NCBI RefSeq assembly: GCF_947654275.1
Contig: NZ_CANTJS010000002.1
Location: 79,242 to 143,241, forward strand
Source: an uncultured Oscillibacter sp.
GTDB lineage: Bacteria > Bacillota > Clostridia > Oscillospirales > Oscillospiraceae
Length of the DNA stretch: 64,000 nt
Direction of reading: 5' to 3'
Shown here: in pieces, positions 40,884 to 49,879 of the stretch
Layout: each line of letters begins with the position of its first letter
Numbering within the stretch: the first letter of the stretch is position 1
Translations under genes and position numbers: made by a program
The notes under the pieces: model-generated
What the model was told of the DNA's origin: nothing
Database searches by the model: none
The model's input: only the letters and a program-made list of their open reading frames with translations

Positions 40884-42239
40884 TCACTTGGTGAAGAGGA
40901 AGGTTCCGCTGCCCTTCTTCGCGGTGACCACACCGTTTTCCATGACCACCTCGCCGCCCTTGATGGTGCGGGTGCACCTTCCCCGGAGGGGAAATCCCTC
41001 AAAGATGGAATAGTCGGTGGCTCCGGCTACGTCCTCCATGGTATAGGTCCAGGAGAGGGCGGGGTCAAAAAAGGCCAGGTCCGCGTCGCTGCCCACGGCG
41101 ATGACGCCCTTTTGGGGATACAGGCCGTAAAACTTCGCGGCGTTGGAAGATGTCATGCGTACGAAGGCCTCCATGGACAGCCCCCGCTTCAGCACCGCTT
41201 CGGAAAAATAATACTGCATCCGCGTCTGCACGCCGTCCACGCCGCAGGGGACCGTCTCGTAATTGGTTCCCAGCTTGTACTGTTTGGAGTAGGGGCAATG
41301 GTCCGTAGACAGGATGGAAATATCCTCCCGCAGCACCGCCTCCATCAGGGCGTCGGCGTCCTCCCGGGCCCGGAGGGGCGGGTTCATGGTGTACAGCGCG
41401 CCTCTGGGGCCCTCCATGCTCTTCCGGGTGAACTGCATGTAGTGGGGGCAGGATTCCAGGATAAACGACTCGTTTCCCGCCATGCGTTCCCGGCGGCGGA
41501 TAGCGGCGGTCTCCCTGCTGCTGGCGTGGGCGATGCAGAGCCGGGTCCCGGTCTCCCTGGCAATGGCCAGCACGGATTCCACGGCGATCTTCTCAGCAAT
41601 GTTGGGCCGGGTCAGAGACAGGGCCGTCATGTCGGAGGACTCCGGGTGGAAACGCTCCTTCATGCAGTCAATGATGCTCTTTTCCTCTGCGTGAACCAAC
41701 AGGGTCCCCTTGTCGTGAATGACCTCCATGATGTTCCGGAAATCCCCCGGCAGCAGGGAGGTGCGGGGATAATAGGTATAGGCCTTAAAGGCGGTAATGC
41801 CCTGGTCCAGAATGTCCGGAATCCGGGGCAGTTCCCGGCGATAATCCTCAGTAAAGGTGTAGTGCAGGGCATAGTCCACGGCGCTGTCCCGACCGAAGTC
41901 TTTCCGGACCCGGATACACTCCAGGGGATCCTCTCCTTCGCCCGGCTCACAGAAGTCCACCACCGTGGTGGTGCCGCCGGCCAGGGCAGCTTTGGAACCG
42001 GTATAGAAATCGTCGGCAATGGGCACAGAGCCGAAGCCGCCGAAGTGTACGTGTCCGTCTACGCCGCCGGGGACCACATACTGTCCCCCGGCGTCGATAA
42101 TCCCGCAGCCGGGATAGAGAGCGGAAACGTCGCAGTCCGGAGCCAGAATGGCCCGAATCTTCCCGCCGTCCAGAATCAGAGACACGGAGGCAACCCCGTG
42201 CTCCAGGACGGCTTTGCCATTGATGACCGCAGTGACCAT
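40884..42239 (-). CDS. Dihydropyrimidinase/hydantoinase-like cyclic amidohydrolase
   Basis: This 451-residue protein has the full D-hydantoinase metal centre: DGHVHFGG, the carbamylated Lys in ITAFKAYTYYP, TLLVHAEEK, CIAHASSRET, and STDHCPYSK with the late Asp. It begins MVTAVINGKAVLEHGV at ATG 42239, behind GGAGGAAGGAG. The family opens cyclic ureides such as dihydropyrimidines, hydantoins and allantoin. The neighbouring PreA-like gene could supply a reduced ring as substrate. The combination resembles pyrimidine or purine degradation and also the E. coli ygeW-xdhD region, which includes hyuA and ygeY. Confidence 0.88.
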   Translation of the reverse strand: MVTAVINGKAVLEHGVASVSLILDGGKIRAILAPDCDVSALYPGCGIIDAGGQYVVPGGVDGHVHFGGFGSVPIADDFYTGSKAALAGGTTTVVDFCEPGEGEDPLECIRVRKDFGRDSAVDYALHYTFTEDYRRELPRIPDILDQGITAFKAYTYYPRTSLLPGDFRNIMEVIHDKGTLLVHAEEKSIIDCMKERFHPESSDMTALSLTRPNIAEKIAVESVLAIARETGTRLCIAHASSRETAAIRRRERMAGNESFILESCPHYMQFTRKSMEGPRGALYTMNPPLRAREDADALMEAVLREDISILSTDHCPYSKQYKLGTNYETVPCGVDGVQTRMQYYFSEAVLKRGLSMEAFVRMTSSNAAKFYGLYPQKGVIAVGSDADLAFFDPALSWTYTMEDVAGATDYSIFEGFPLRGRCTRTIKGGEVVMENGVVTAKKGSGTFLFTK

Positions 42240-42261
42240 AGAGCAAGCTCCTTCCTCCGTG

Positions 42262-43353
42262 TTACCGGATGTAAATGGCTTTCCTCGGGCACAGGCCGAA
42301 GCAGAGTCCGCAGACACGGCACTGCTCCGGGTCCACGTGCATGCCGCCCTGCCCGTCAAGAGAACGGGCCCGGTAGGCACAGGCGGTGACACAGCGGCCG
42401 CAGCGGGTGCACTTCTCCGCGTCGAAGCCGAAGTCGGCGGGTTTTTTTTCCTCCAGGCCGCCCTTGCGGAGTGTCAGGCCGGAGACAGAGGGAATATCGG
42501 GATAGCCGTATTGGTCCATCAGGGCGCTGAGCTTTTCCGTCAGCTCCGTAAACACGCCAGGTCCCTTCACAATGGCGGCGGTGCACACGCCCACGGCGGT
42601 GGCGCCGGCCATCAGCATCTCCAGGGCCGCCTCCGCATTTGTGACGCCGCCCAGGCCAATGAGGTCCTTGTCCGTATTAATAGCGATGTCATGAACATAC
42701 CGCAGGGCGATGGGCAGGATGGGCGCGCCGGTCATGTAGCCGTATCCATTGCCGCCAATCAGCGGGCGGCCGGTGGCGATATTCACCCGGTAGGTGGGCC
42801 CGATGGAATCAATGGCGGTGATGCCGTCGGCCCCCGCCTCGTCGCAGGCCCGTGCGATGATCTCCGTATCTTTCCAGTTTCCATTGACCTTGGCAATGAT
42901 GGGAATTTTAATCGTTTTCTTGACAGCCGTCAGCAGCTCCACCAGGTCCGCCGCCTCGGTGTATCCGTTGACCAGTTCGATCATATCCGCGCCGGTCTCC
43001 TCCGCCATGGAAGCAACCTCCAGAGTCTCCTCCAGACCGCCATAGCCGTAGACGCTGGCAATCAGGGTCTTGACGCCCAAATCCTTGGCCCGCTTGATCT
43101 CATAATCCCGCCAGCGGGTCATAGGCATGTCGGAGCCGCCTTCGTTGTTCAAAAGGCTCATGTTCCCGTTGGAAATCATGTGCCGGGTGGTGTTCACCGC
43201 GCCGCTGATGGTGATGGACTTGGTCACAACAGCCCCGCAGCCCGCCTTGGCGCAGGCCGCCAGAGCCTCCGCGTCCCAGCCGCAGGGACCGGAGCCCAGC
43301 ACAAAGGGGCTGTCCAGCTCCCTTCCGCAGAGCATCGTTTTCAGGTTCGCCAT
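42262..43353 (-). CDS. PreA-like dihydroorotate/dihydropyrimidine dehydrogenase family protein with two 4Fe-4S clusters
   Basis: This is a 363-residue protein. A FMN-binding TIM barrel (about 1-300) has SPFVLGSGPCGWD, GCGAVVTKSITISG, GGNGYGYMTGAPILPIALRYV and GLGGVTNAEAALEMLMAGA. The C-terminus has KCTRCGRCVTAC and CRVCGLCFGLCP, a two-cluster ferredoxin domain as in PreA. The catalytic loop that normally reads NxSCP is IELVNGYTEAADL here, so the usual active-site Cys is absent. No PreT partner is present. It may reduce a ring other than a pyrimidine. ATG 43353 has AAAGGAG upstream. Confidence 0.82.
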   Translation of the reverse strand: MANLKTMLCGRELDSPFVLGSGPCGWDAEALAACAKAGCGAVVTKSITISGAVNTTRHMISNGNMSLLNNEGGSDMPMTRWRDYEIKRAKDLGVKTLIASVYGYGGLEETLEVASMAEETGADMIELVNGYTEAADLVELLTAVKKTIKIPIIAKVNGNWKDTEIIARACDEAGADGITAIDSIGPTYRVNIATGRPLIGGNGYGYMTGAPILPIALRYVHDIAINTDKDLIGLGGVTNAEAALEMLMAGATAVGVCTAAIVKGPGVFTELTEKLSALMDQYGYPDIPSVSGLTLRKGGLEEKKPADFGFDAEKCTRCGRCVTACAYRARSLDGQGGMHVDPEQCRVCGLCFGLCPRKAIYIR

Positions 43354-43384
43354 AATCGTTCTCCTTTCTCTCGCCCCCTGGACG

Positions 43385-43834
43385 TCAGGGCATTTGCAGG
43401 TATTCCAGAACCGCCTCAATCCGCACAATGTAGCCCGTGCAGCGGCAGAGGTTTCCATTGAGATAGGCCTTGACCTCGTCATAGGTGGGATTGTGAAGCT
43501 CCCTCTTCAGGGCGTAGGCCAGCACCACGAATCCGGGGGCGCACCAGCCGCAGCCTTCGCCCCCCAGACGGGTCAGGCAATCCACAATTTTGTCCGCCTC
43601 CTCCTCCAGCCCCTCCACGGTGACGATCTCCGCTCCGTCCGCCCGGACGGAGAGAACCTCGCAGCTAACCATAGGCTTCCCGTTCAGCAGCACCGTGCAG
43701 GTACCGCAGGCCCCGTCGCCGCAGCTGATTTTCACCGAGGGACAGCCGTGAGCCCGAAGGGTGTCCGCCAGATATTCGTTGGGAGTGACGTCCCACTCCT
43801 GCTTTTTCCCGTTCAGTGTGACTTGAATCTTCAT
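43385..43834 (-). CDS. Molybdenum hydroxylase small subunit, (2Fe-2S)-binding
   Basis: This is a 149-residue subunit with two 2Fe-2S domains: SCGDGACGTCTVLLNGK plus the Cys in VSCEVL for the N-terminal cluster, and GEGCGWCAPGFV and NLCRCTGY for the second. This is the XdhC/CoxS/NdhS type of the xanthine oxidase family. It overlaps the FAD subunit gene by four bases (ATGA). It carries electrons from the molybdenum centre to FAD. The order large, medium, small subunit is as in many clostridial hydroxylases. Confidence 0.92.
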   Translation of the reverse strand: MKIQVTLNGKKQEWDVTPNEYLADTLRAHGCPSVKISCGDGACGTCTVLLNGKPMVSCEVLSVRADGAEIVTVEGLEEEADKIVDCLTRLGGEGCGWCAPGFVVLAYALKRELHNPTYDEVKAYLNGNLCRCTGYIVRIEAVLEYLQMP

Positions 43835-44622
43835 TGGGCCAGCTCCTCAATTCCCCGCCGGGCAAACACCCGGCACAATTCCCGCCGGTACTCCGCCGAA
43901 CCCCGGTAATTGCTGCCGAAACGGTATTCGGCGGCGATATTCTCCGCCAGGGTGGCGGCTTCCTCCCGGGCCACAGGTCCGCCGTTCATGACAGCCATGG
44001 TCCTCTCCGCCAGCTTCGCCCGGCCTGGGAAGGCGCCGGCGGATACAATCCAGTTTCCTCCTGCCCGGCTCATGGCCAGGCAGAAAACAGAATAGTCGCT
44101 GTAGCTAAGCCGGGCCATTTGGACCACGGTGCGGCGTCCCTCTTTCGGCAGGAGAATCTCCACCAGAATATCCTTCTCCAGACGCTCCTCTTCCATGTAA
44201 TCCCTCAGGGTCTTAACGCCCCCGCGGTAAAACCGCAGCTTTGCGTTCATGGCCAGCAGGGTGGGAATGATATCGGAGAAACCGAAGCGGGAGGCTGCAT
44301 GAGCCCCGATGGTAATGGCATTTCGCAGCTGCACGCCGATGAGATGCTCCATGGATTCCCGGAGCGCAGGCCCGAATTCCCGCAGGATGACCTCGCTGGT
44401 CTCCACCGTCCGCAGGGAGGTATACGCGCCCACGGCCACCTCCGTATCCATCTCCCGAATGTAGTCCAGGCCGCAGGCCGCCAGATCGATGGCGGTTCCA
44501 ATTTTAAGATTGGTCCGCTTAAGAAAGGTGCAGCCCCCCAAAATCCGATTGGCCTTTCCCTTCATAAGAAGGGCATAGGCTTCTTCCAGCGTATCAGGCT
44601 TCACATATTCACGAATCTGCAT
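43831..44622 (-). CDS. Molybdenum hydroxylase medium subunit, FAD-binding
   Basis: This is a 263-residue subunit of the CO dehydrogenase/xanthine dehydrogenase flavoprotein family. RILGGCTFLKRTNLKIGTAIDLAAC and IGVQLRNAITIGAHAASRFGFSDIIPTLLAM mark the FAD-binding domain; the second is the usual GGNxxxxxPxxDxxPxLLAL site. The C-terminal domain has AVMNGGPVAREEA. ATG 44622 is favoured over GTG 44628, as AAAGGAGG overlaps the space before the GTG. The start overlaps the end of the large subunit by 14 bases. It is of E. coli YgfM size. Confidence 0.88.
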   Translation of the reverse strand: MQIREYVKPDTLEEAYALLMKGKANRILGGCTFLKRTNLKIGTAIDLAACGLDYIREMDTEVAVGAYTSLRTVETSEVILREFGPALRESMEHLIGVQLRNAITIGAHAASRFGFSDIIPTLLAMNAKLRFYRGGVKTLRDYMEEERLEKDILVEILLPKEGRRTVVQMARLSYSDYSVFCLAMSRAGGNWIVSAGAFPGRAKLAERTMAVMNGGPVAREEAATLAENIAAEYRFGSNYRGSAEYRRELCRVFARRGIEELAQ

Positions 44623-46942
44623 GGCCACCCTCCTTTTCCTGGATTGCCTTCAGCACCTTTTCCGGCGTGATGGGGAGACTGTCGAAATGGATGCCCAAAG
44701 CATTAAACAGCGCGTCGGAAATCGCAGGGGCCGGAGAGCCGGTGGCGATTTCTCCCAGGGACTTGGCGCCAAAGGGCCCCGAAGGCTCGCAGCTTTCAAT
44801 AAACTCGATGTCCAGCAGAGGCATATCCATCTGACAGGGAATTTTATAGCTCTGGAGATCCCGGTTCAGCATCCGATAATCCGTTTTGCCGTATTTGATT
44901 TCCTCAAACATGGTCATGCCAATGCTTTGGGTAATGCCGCCCATGGCCTGAATGCGGGCGTTGCCGGGGTTCAGCACCCGGCCGCAGTCTATGGCGGAGG
45001 ACATCCGCAGTACCCGGTAGACGCCGGTCTCCCTGTCCACCTCCACCTCCGCGCAGCTTGCCACATAGGGACTGGGGGCAAAGGTATCCGGGAAGGAAGC
45101 GCCGACCACCAGCGGGTCGCCGCCGCCCCAGTAGAAGCCCCATTTGTCAGCAAACTCAATCAGGTCCATCAGACGTTCCCCGTTCTCCCGGTAAAAAACC
45201 TCATCCCGGAACACCAGCGGCTCATTCTCCGGCAGTCCAGAGGTTTCCCGCACGCTTTTCCAAAGCAGCTTCTTCATCTTCTCTGCCGCCAGCTTGGCCG
45301 CGCCGCCGCAGCGGTAGACATTGGAAGAGGCGTAGGTGCCTGGGTCAAAGGGCGTGCAGGCGGTATCCGCCGCGAAGAGATGGATGTGGTCCGGCGATAC
45401 CTCCAGCACCTCCGCCACAATCTGGAGCATAACGGTGTTGGAGCCGGTGCCGATGTCCGCGTGTCCCGAAAACACGCAGAAGGACCCGTCGGCGTTCATG
45501 GCGATATTTACATTGCCCCGGTCGACGCGGGGCACGCCGGAGGCGTGAGAGGCGACGCCGATGCCCACGCCCCGGACGATGGTTCCGGAGGGCGGCGTGG
45601 CGTTGCGCTTCTCCTCCCAGCCAATCAGCTCCATGGACCGCTGGATGCACTCTGCCAGGGTGGAGCTCTCCACATAGGCCGGGTCGTCCTCCATCCATCC
45701 GTTCATGACAGGGTGGGAATCCCCCACCCGGGCAATGTTTTTCAAAAAGACCTCGGAGAGGTCCAATCCCAACTCATCAGCCAGGTGCCGGGCCGCCACG
45801 TTGAGCAAAAAGCAGTTCTGCGTCGCCCCAAAGCCCCGAAAGGCACAGCCCTCCAGCTTGTTGGTGAATACGGAATACTGCCGGATCCGCATAGCGTCCA
45901 CCCTGGGGAACAGGGAATAGGAATTTTTGATGCCGGTTTCCAGCACGTCTTCGGAAATTTCCGAATAGGCGCCGGCATTCTGGATGCCGCTGGAGTCGAT
46001 GGCCCGGAAGGTCCCGTCCCGGTCGGTGCCGACCGTGAGCTCCAGCATGTATTCGTGACGGGTGCCGATGGTGGCCATGGCCTCCTCCCGGCTGAAAATC
46101 AGCACGGCGGGGCGCTTGGTCAGATAGGTCACCAGGGCGCACCAGCAGTAGGGACTGAAGATATTCTTGCCGCCGAAGCCGCCGCCCACCTGGGTCTTGA
46201 TGACCCGCAGCTTCCTCCGGTCGATGCCCAGGCTCCGGGCCACATCCTCCTGCATGGCGTCCGCCGCCTGGGTAGGGGCGGAGATGGTCAGAAAACCCCG
46301 GTCATCATAGTAGGTATAGCAGCGGTGTGTCTCCAGCTGGGTGTGAATCTGCTGAGGTGTGTAGACCTTCACATGGGTCACGTGATCGCATTGGGCCAGG
46401 ACGCCTTCAATATCGCCGTATTCCCGGCAGCTGTAATGGACCTGGTTCTTTTGAGGCAGGTAGTGCCCCGCCAACTGGGGCTGAATATACATCTCGTCCA
46501 GGTGGTCCCCATGGACCACCACATCACTGCCCAGCGCCTGGGTAAAATCCATAACGGGCCGGTGGATTTTCCACTTGATTTTCAGCAGCCTCCGGGCCCG
46601 CTCCGCCGCCTCCTCGGTCTCCGCCGCCACAAGAGCCACCACATCCCCCTCGTACCGGCCCACCCGGTTCAGGACATGGCGCTCAAAGGGGGTGTAATTC
46701 CATCCGAAATTCGTGATGATTCCGGTGTCCTCCCAGGTAAACAGCCGGACAAATCCAGGGACCTTCTCCGCAATTCCGGAATCCAGCGATTCCACCTCGG
46801 CGAACGGATAGGGACAATGAACCGCCTTGACAACAACAGCGTCGGAACGGACCTGGTCCGCCATGTACAGCGGGTGGCCCAGGCCCAGCGCCTTGCCCTC
46901 GATCCGGGGAGTCTGTTTTGTGATGTATTTAAAGTCGCTCAT
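44609..46942 (-). CDS. Molybdenum hydroxylase large subunit (xanthine dehydrogenase family)
   Basis: This 777-residue subunit binds the molybdopterin cofactor. The a/b hammerhead domain is at the N-terminus (ALGLGHPLYMADQV). Cofactor motifs include KTQVGGGFGGKN, EGCAFRGFGATQN and GSGNTVML-like GTGSNTVMLQIVAEVL. The catalytic Glu lies in SLGEIATGSPAPAISDAL near residue 735. The family hydroxylates purines, pterins, nicotinate and other aromatic N-rings using water. The pocket residues alone do not reveal the substrate. With the deaminases, dihydropyrimidinase and importer it fits ring hydroxylation in N-heterocycle breakdown. It could also be selenium-dependent, as the YgeY-like gene nearby suggests. 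Confidence 0.9.
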   Translation of the reverse strand: MSDFKYITKQTPRIEGKALGLGHPLYMADQVRSDAVVVKAVHCPYPFAEVESLDSGIAEKVPGFVRLFTWEDTGIITNFGWNYTPFERHVLNRVGRYEGDVVALVAAETEEAAERARRLLKIKWKIHRPVMDFTQALGSDVVVHGDHLDEMYIQPQLAGHYLPQKNQVHYSCREYGDIEGVLAQCDHVTHVKVYTPQQIHTQLETHRCYTYYDDRGFLTISAPTQAADAMQEDVARSLGIDRRKLRVIKTQVGGGFGGKNIFSPYCWCALVTYLTKRPAVLIFSREEAMATIGTRHEYMLELTVGTDRDGTFRAIDSSGIQNAGAYSEISEDVLETGIKNSYSLFPRVDAMRIRQYSVFTNKLEGCAFRGFGATQNCFLLNVAARHLADELGLDLSEVFLKNIARVGDSHPVMNGWMEDDPAYVESSTLAECIQRSMELIGWEEKRNATPPSGTIVRGVGIGVASHASGVPRVDRGNVNIAMNADGSFCVFSGHADIGTGSNTVMLQIVAEVLEVSPDHIHLFAADTACTPFDPGTYASSNVYRCGGAAKLAAEKMKKLLWKSVRETSGLPENEPLVFRDEVFYRENGERLMDLIEFADKWGFYWGGGDPLVVGASFPDTFAPSPYVASCAEVEVDRETGVYRVLRMSSAIDCGRVLNPGNARIQAMGGITQSIGMTMFEEIKYGKTDYRMLNRDLQSYKIPCQMDMPLLDIEFIESCEPSGPFGAKSLGEIATGSPAPAISDALFNALGIHFDSLPITPEKVLKAIQEKEGGHADS

Positions 46943-47148
46943 ATGTCTCTCCGTTCAGGCGGAGTGCTCCGCCGTTTAATCGTCGCCGTATCTGAAAAGA
47001 GGCAACTTCTTCTTTTCAGCACTGCAGTATTTGTACTGAGGCAGAGCGGCCAGATGGCAGACTTCACAGGCAGCGCACGGCGCACAGGATGCGTCGGCGG
47101 GCTCCGCCCGCCTTGAAAACCGCTTAAAGGTTTTCAAATGCGCCAACC
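46943..47148 (-). other. Intergenic spacer with three hairpins
   Basis: Going down the minus strand from the YgeY-like stop there is a hairpin TTGAAAACC/GGTTTTCAA (47113-47137), directly followed by GGCGGGC/GCCCGCC (47096-47112). A third, GGCGGAG/CTCCGCC (46958-46973), sits just ahead of the large-subunit ribosome binding site. None has a T-run. They may tune mRNA stability between the YgeY/GntR genes and the hydroxylase genes; no clear promoter is seen. Confidence 0.4.
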
Positions 47149-48333
47149 TTATCTCAGGAGAGCCTTCATAATGGCATAATAGCTCTCTCCCGCCTTGGTC
47201 AGCTGCTCCACCTCGATATATTCATCGTCAGTGTGAGCCAGGTTCTCCCGGGAGGGTCCCATACCCACAGTCCTGATGCCCGCCTCGCCGGCGTAGTGGC
47301 TTCCGTTGGTGCAGAAGCTGTACTGGGTGACCTCCGGGTTTTGGCCGATGGCGCGGAGCTCCCGCAAAATATCCTGTACAAAGGGGTCCTCCTCGCTGTA
47401 CAGCCAGCCGGGGAAGAACCGCTCACTCCGGATTTTCTCGCCGGTGTAACAGGTTTCCTCTCCTACGGCATAGGAGACCTGGACCTTCAAACCGAGGTCC
47501 TGCTTCATCAACTCGTCCAGCAGGACCTGAATGGGGGCCAGAACGCTTTCCCTGGTCTCTCCCACCAGCAGACGGCGGTCATAGGTGGCCCGGCAATAGG
47601 AGGGTACCACGGACGCGCCGGGATAGGGGGCGGATTTGATGTCGGTAAGCTCCAGGATGCCCTTGCCCAGCACCGGGTGCTCCGTGGGCTTCAGTGTGCG
47701 GATGGCCTCGATGACCTTGCACATGCTGTAAACCGCGTTGACGCCCTTCTCCGGATTGGCGGAATGGGCGGGCACGCCGAAAGTCTCCACCACAATCTCC
47801 GCCCGGCCCCGCTGGCCGATTTTCAGATTACAGAGAGAGGCCTCGCCGATTACCACGTAGTCAGGTTTTACGAGCTCACTGACGCTGCGGGCGGCCACGC
47901 CCTCAAAGCACTCTTCGTGCACCACGCCGGCAACACAGATCTCGCCGGGAAAATCCTTTCCGCAGTCCTCGGCAAAGAAGCCGGCGGCGGCGGTGAAGGA
48001 GGCAACAGCGCCCTTCATGTCGGAGGTGCCCCGGCCATAGAGCTTCCCGTCCACAATCTCGGGATTGAAGGGGTTGTGCTGCCAGGCCACGGGATTGGCC
48101 ACGGGGACGGTGTCAATATGTCCGTCAAACAGGACCTTTTTCCCTGGGCGTTTCCCCACAATTCTGCCGATGACATTGCCGTACGAGTCCGCCTGTACAT
48201 CGTCAAAGCCGTGTCCCCGCATGTACTGTTCCAGTTCCCGGGCCACGCCGCCCTCCTGGCCGGAATAGCTCTGATGGGCCACCAGCGCCTTGGCCAAATG
48301 AACAATCGCTTCCGTTCTCTCGGCGTTCAGCAT
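47149..48333 (-). CDS. YgeY-like M20 family peptidase/deacylase
   Basis: This is a 394-residue metallohydrolase. LFDGHIDTVPVANPVAW, LYGRGTSDMKGAVAS and VVHEECFEGVAARS give the metal ligands and catalytic Glu of the M20/ArgE/DapE group, and the late TNGSHYAGEAGI and LAHTDDEYIEVEQL supply the C-terminal ligand. The wording is closest to YgeY, the hydrolase of the selenium-linked ygeY/ssnA/xdh clusters of anaerobic purine breakdown. The family includes carboxypeptidases that cut folate or acyl-amino acids. ATG 48333 has GAGAGGAG upstream. It lies 42 bases after the GntR gene, so both are probably on one mRNA. Confidence 0.85.
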   Translation of the reverse strand: MLNAERTEAIVHLAKALVAHQSYSGQEGGVARELEQYMRGHGFDDVQADSYGNVIGRIVGKRPGKKVLFDGHIDTVPVANPVAWQHNPFNPEIVDGKLYGRGTSDMKGAVASFTAAAGFFAEDCGKDFPGEICVAGVVHEECFEGVAARSVSELVKPDYVVIGEASLCNLKIGQRGRAEIVVETFGVPAHSANPEKGVNAVYSMCKVIEAIRTLKPTEHPVLGKGILELTDIKSAPYPGASVVPSYCRATYDRRLLVGETRESVLAPIQVLLDELMKQDLGLKVQVSYAVGEETCYTGEKIRSERFFPGWLYSEEDPFVQDILRELRAIGQNPEVTQYSFCTNGSHYAGEAGIRTVGMGPSRENLAHTDDEYIEVEQLTKAGESYYAIMKALLR

Positions 48334-48374
48334 ACCGAATTTCTCCTCTCAGCTTATAAATTCCCAATCTATGC

Positions 48375-49106
48375 CTATATTTTCTTGCGCACAATCATGT
48401 GCCGGATAACGCGGTCCATGAAATACTCCTCTGAGTACAGCACCGGCCTGGAACGCAGGTCATAGCCCACCTCTCCCAGAAACAGCAGCGCACAGGTCAG
48501 AGGAACCTCCAGCGCCTCGGCCACCTCCTCGGTGACAGGCAGGGCCCGCACCTCCGCCAGATTGGTTTCCACGGTGACGTGGCTGCAAAATTTGTCTAGG
48601 AAGTGGAAAATAGGCGGCTCAAAGTCGGCTTGACAGAAATCGCAGTCCGTCACCAGGACCATGGGCAGATAGTCGATGCAGTAGATGACCGGCTTACCGT
48701 CCGCCTTGATGAGCCGGGAAACCCGCAGCACCTCGTCCCCCTCTGAAATTTTCAGCTGCGCTGCCACCGCCGCCCCGGCGGGTTCCGTCCGGAAGCGGAC
48801 CAGATCTGTCTCCGCCCGCTTCCCGTTCATCTCCAGCGTCTGGCTCAGCTCAAAGTTCAGGTCCATCCGGGTCTCCACGTGGACGACATGCTTGTTGATC
48901 AGCGTGCCCACCCCGTGCTTGCGGATGACCCAGCCCTCCCGCTCCAGCCGGGCCAGACACTCCCGGATGATATTCCGGCTGACCTGAAACCGGTCGGCCA
49001 GGTCTACCTCGGGAGGCAGGGAATCCATCTCCGAAAATTCACCATCCTGAATCTCGTGCAAAAGTAATTTTGTAATCCGCTCGGATAACTGCTGTGTCTT
49101 TTCCAT
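48375..49106 (-). CDS. GntR family regulator with UTRA domain (reverse catabolic module)
   Basis: This is a 243-residue regulator. The winged helix has LPPEVDLADRFQVSRNIIRECLA and RKHGVGTLINKHV. The UTRA domain ends RPVLYSEEYFMDRVIRHMI, nearly identical to the end of the regulator at 25153-25890, so they are recent paralogs or sense similar ligands. ATG 49106 has AGGAG eight bases upstream. Its own promoter carries a perfect palindrome directly after the -10 box, and the same palindrome occurs at the transporter and kinase promoters (58.9 and 59.3 kb). It is therefore the best candidate for the repressor of these three units. Confidence 0.9.
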   Translation of the reverse strand: MEKTQQLSERITKLLLHEIQDGEFSEMDSLPPEVDLADRFQVSRNIIRECLARLEREGWVIRKHGVGTLINKHVVHVETRMDLNFELSQTLEMNGKRAETDLVRFRTEPAGAAVAAQLKISEGDEVLRVSRLIKADGKPVIYCIDYLPMVLVTDCDFCQADFEPPIFHFLDKFCSHVTVETNLAEVRALPVTEEVAEALEVPLTCALLFLGEVGYDLRSRPVLYSEEYFMDRVIRHMIVRKKI

Positions 49107-49141
49107 AGTGGTCTCTCCTTCTTCCGGCAGAATGTGTTCCA

Positions 49142-49191
49142 AAATAGGTTCTACCTATTTGAATCATACCATCCGCCCCGAGAATTGTCAA
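49142..49191 (-). promoter_or_regulatory. Promoter and operator of the second GntR gene
   Basis: On the minus strand, consensus TTGACA (49186-49191) and TATGAT (49163-49168) are spaced by 17 bases. Three bases further is the perfect palindrome AAATAGGT-N3-ACCTATTT (49142-49160), covering the start site. A bound repressor there would block initiation. The motif is shared with 58898-58916 (two mismatches) and 59338-59356 (one mismatch). Confidence 0.8.
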
Positions 49192-49249
49192 CCAATTCCA
49201 GCAATTCAGACATCTGTTCTCCAAGAGAAATCACAAAAAATCAAGGATT

Positions 49250-49879
49250 TCAAATGTTTTTCAGTCCCTCCAGCAGTCTGGCCTGGTCTACGGACCCGGT
49301 AATCCAGGTGTTGGCGGTGGCCATGTTCTGGACCTGAAGCAGCCCGCAGGGACCCATTTGCTTCATGCTGCACTTCAGCGTCTCATCCTGCCGGCAGCGG
49401 ACCCACAGCGTGTGAACCGCGCCAAACCGCCAGCTGTCTGCTTCCCGTTTCAGGGTTACAGATAGATCGTCGCAAAGTGGGGCAAGGGGGATGGAGGACC
49501 AGGAGAACTCAGCGGAAATACCCAGCTCCGTCAGGACGCGGACCGTCTCCTTAAAGGCCCGGTAGGTCACAGCCGCCGCGCCGTTCCGGCGCAGCAAAAA
49601 GACACAGCCCTCCGGCAGGCTGGCCGGCCGTTCATCCGCCAGCACCACCATACCATATTTCCAGCGCTCCACAGATGCGCCGTCTGACTCCGTCACCATG
49701 GGCAGGGACAGCTCCGCCGGATTATCCAGACGGATTTCCACCGTGGGCGTCCTGTCCCCGCCCAGCATCCGGCAGTCAAAGGACAGGTCGGCTGCCTCGC
49801 CGCATAGGGCAAAGATCATATCCAGAGCGCCCTGCCAGGAGCTCCGGTTTTCAAGGTCCAGATCCGTCACATGGTTCAT
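49250..49879 (-). CDS. Protein of unknown function downstream of Mch2
   Basis: This is a 209-residue protein that I do not recognise. It is soluble by composition, without signal peptide or membrane segment. The N-terminus (NHVTDLDLENRSSWQGALDM) is acidic; the middle alternates predicted strands (RTPTVEIRLDNPAELSLPMV, WKYGMVVLADERP, GCVFLLRRNGAAAVTYRAF). Five cysteines are scattered and form no known cluster motif. The start overlaps the stop of the Mch2 gene by four bases (ATGA), so the two are made together, and a function linked to that enzyme is likely. The forward module has no counterpart. It ends the operon that begins with the second transporter. Confidence 0.7.
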   Translation of the reverse strand: MNHVTDLDLENRSSWQGALDMIFALCGEAADLSFDCRMLGGDRTPTVEIRLDNPAELSLPMVTESDGASVERWKYGMVVLADERPASLPEGCVFLLRRNGAAAVTYRAFKETVRVLTELGISAEFSWSSIPLAPLCDDLSVTLKREADSWRFGAVHTLWVRCRQDETLKCSMKQMGPCGLLQVQNMATANTWITGSVDQARLLEGLKNI

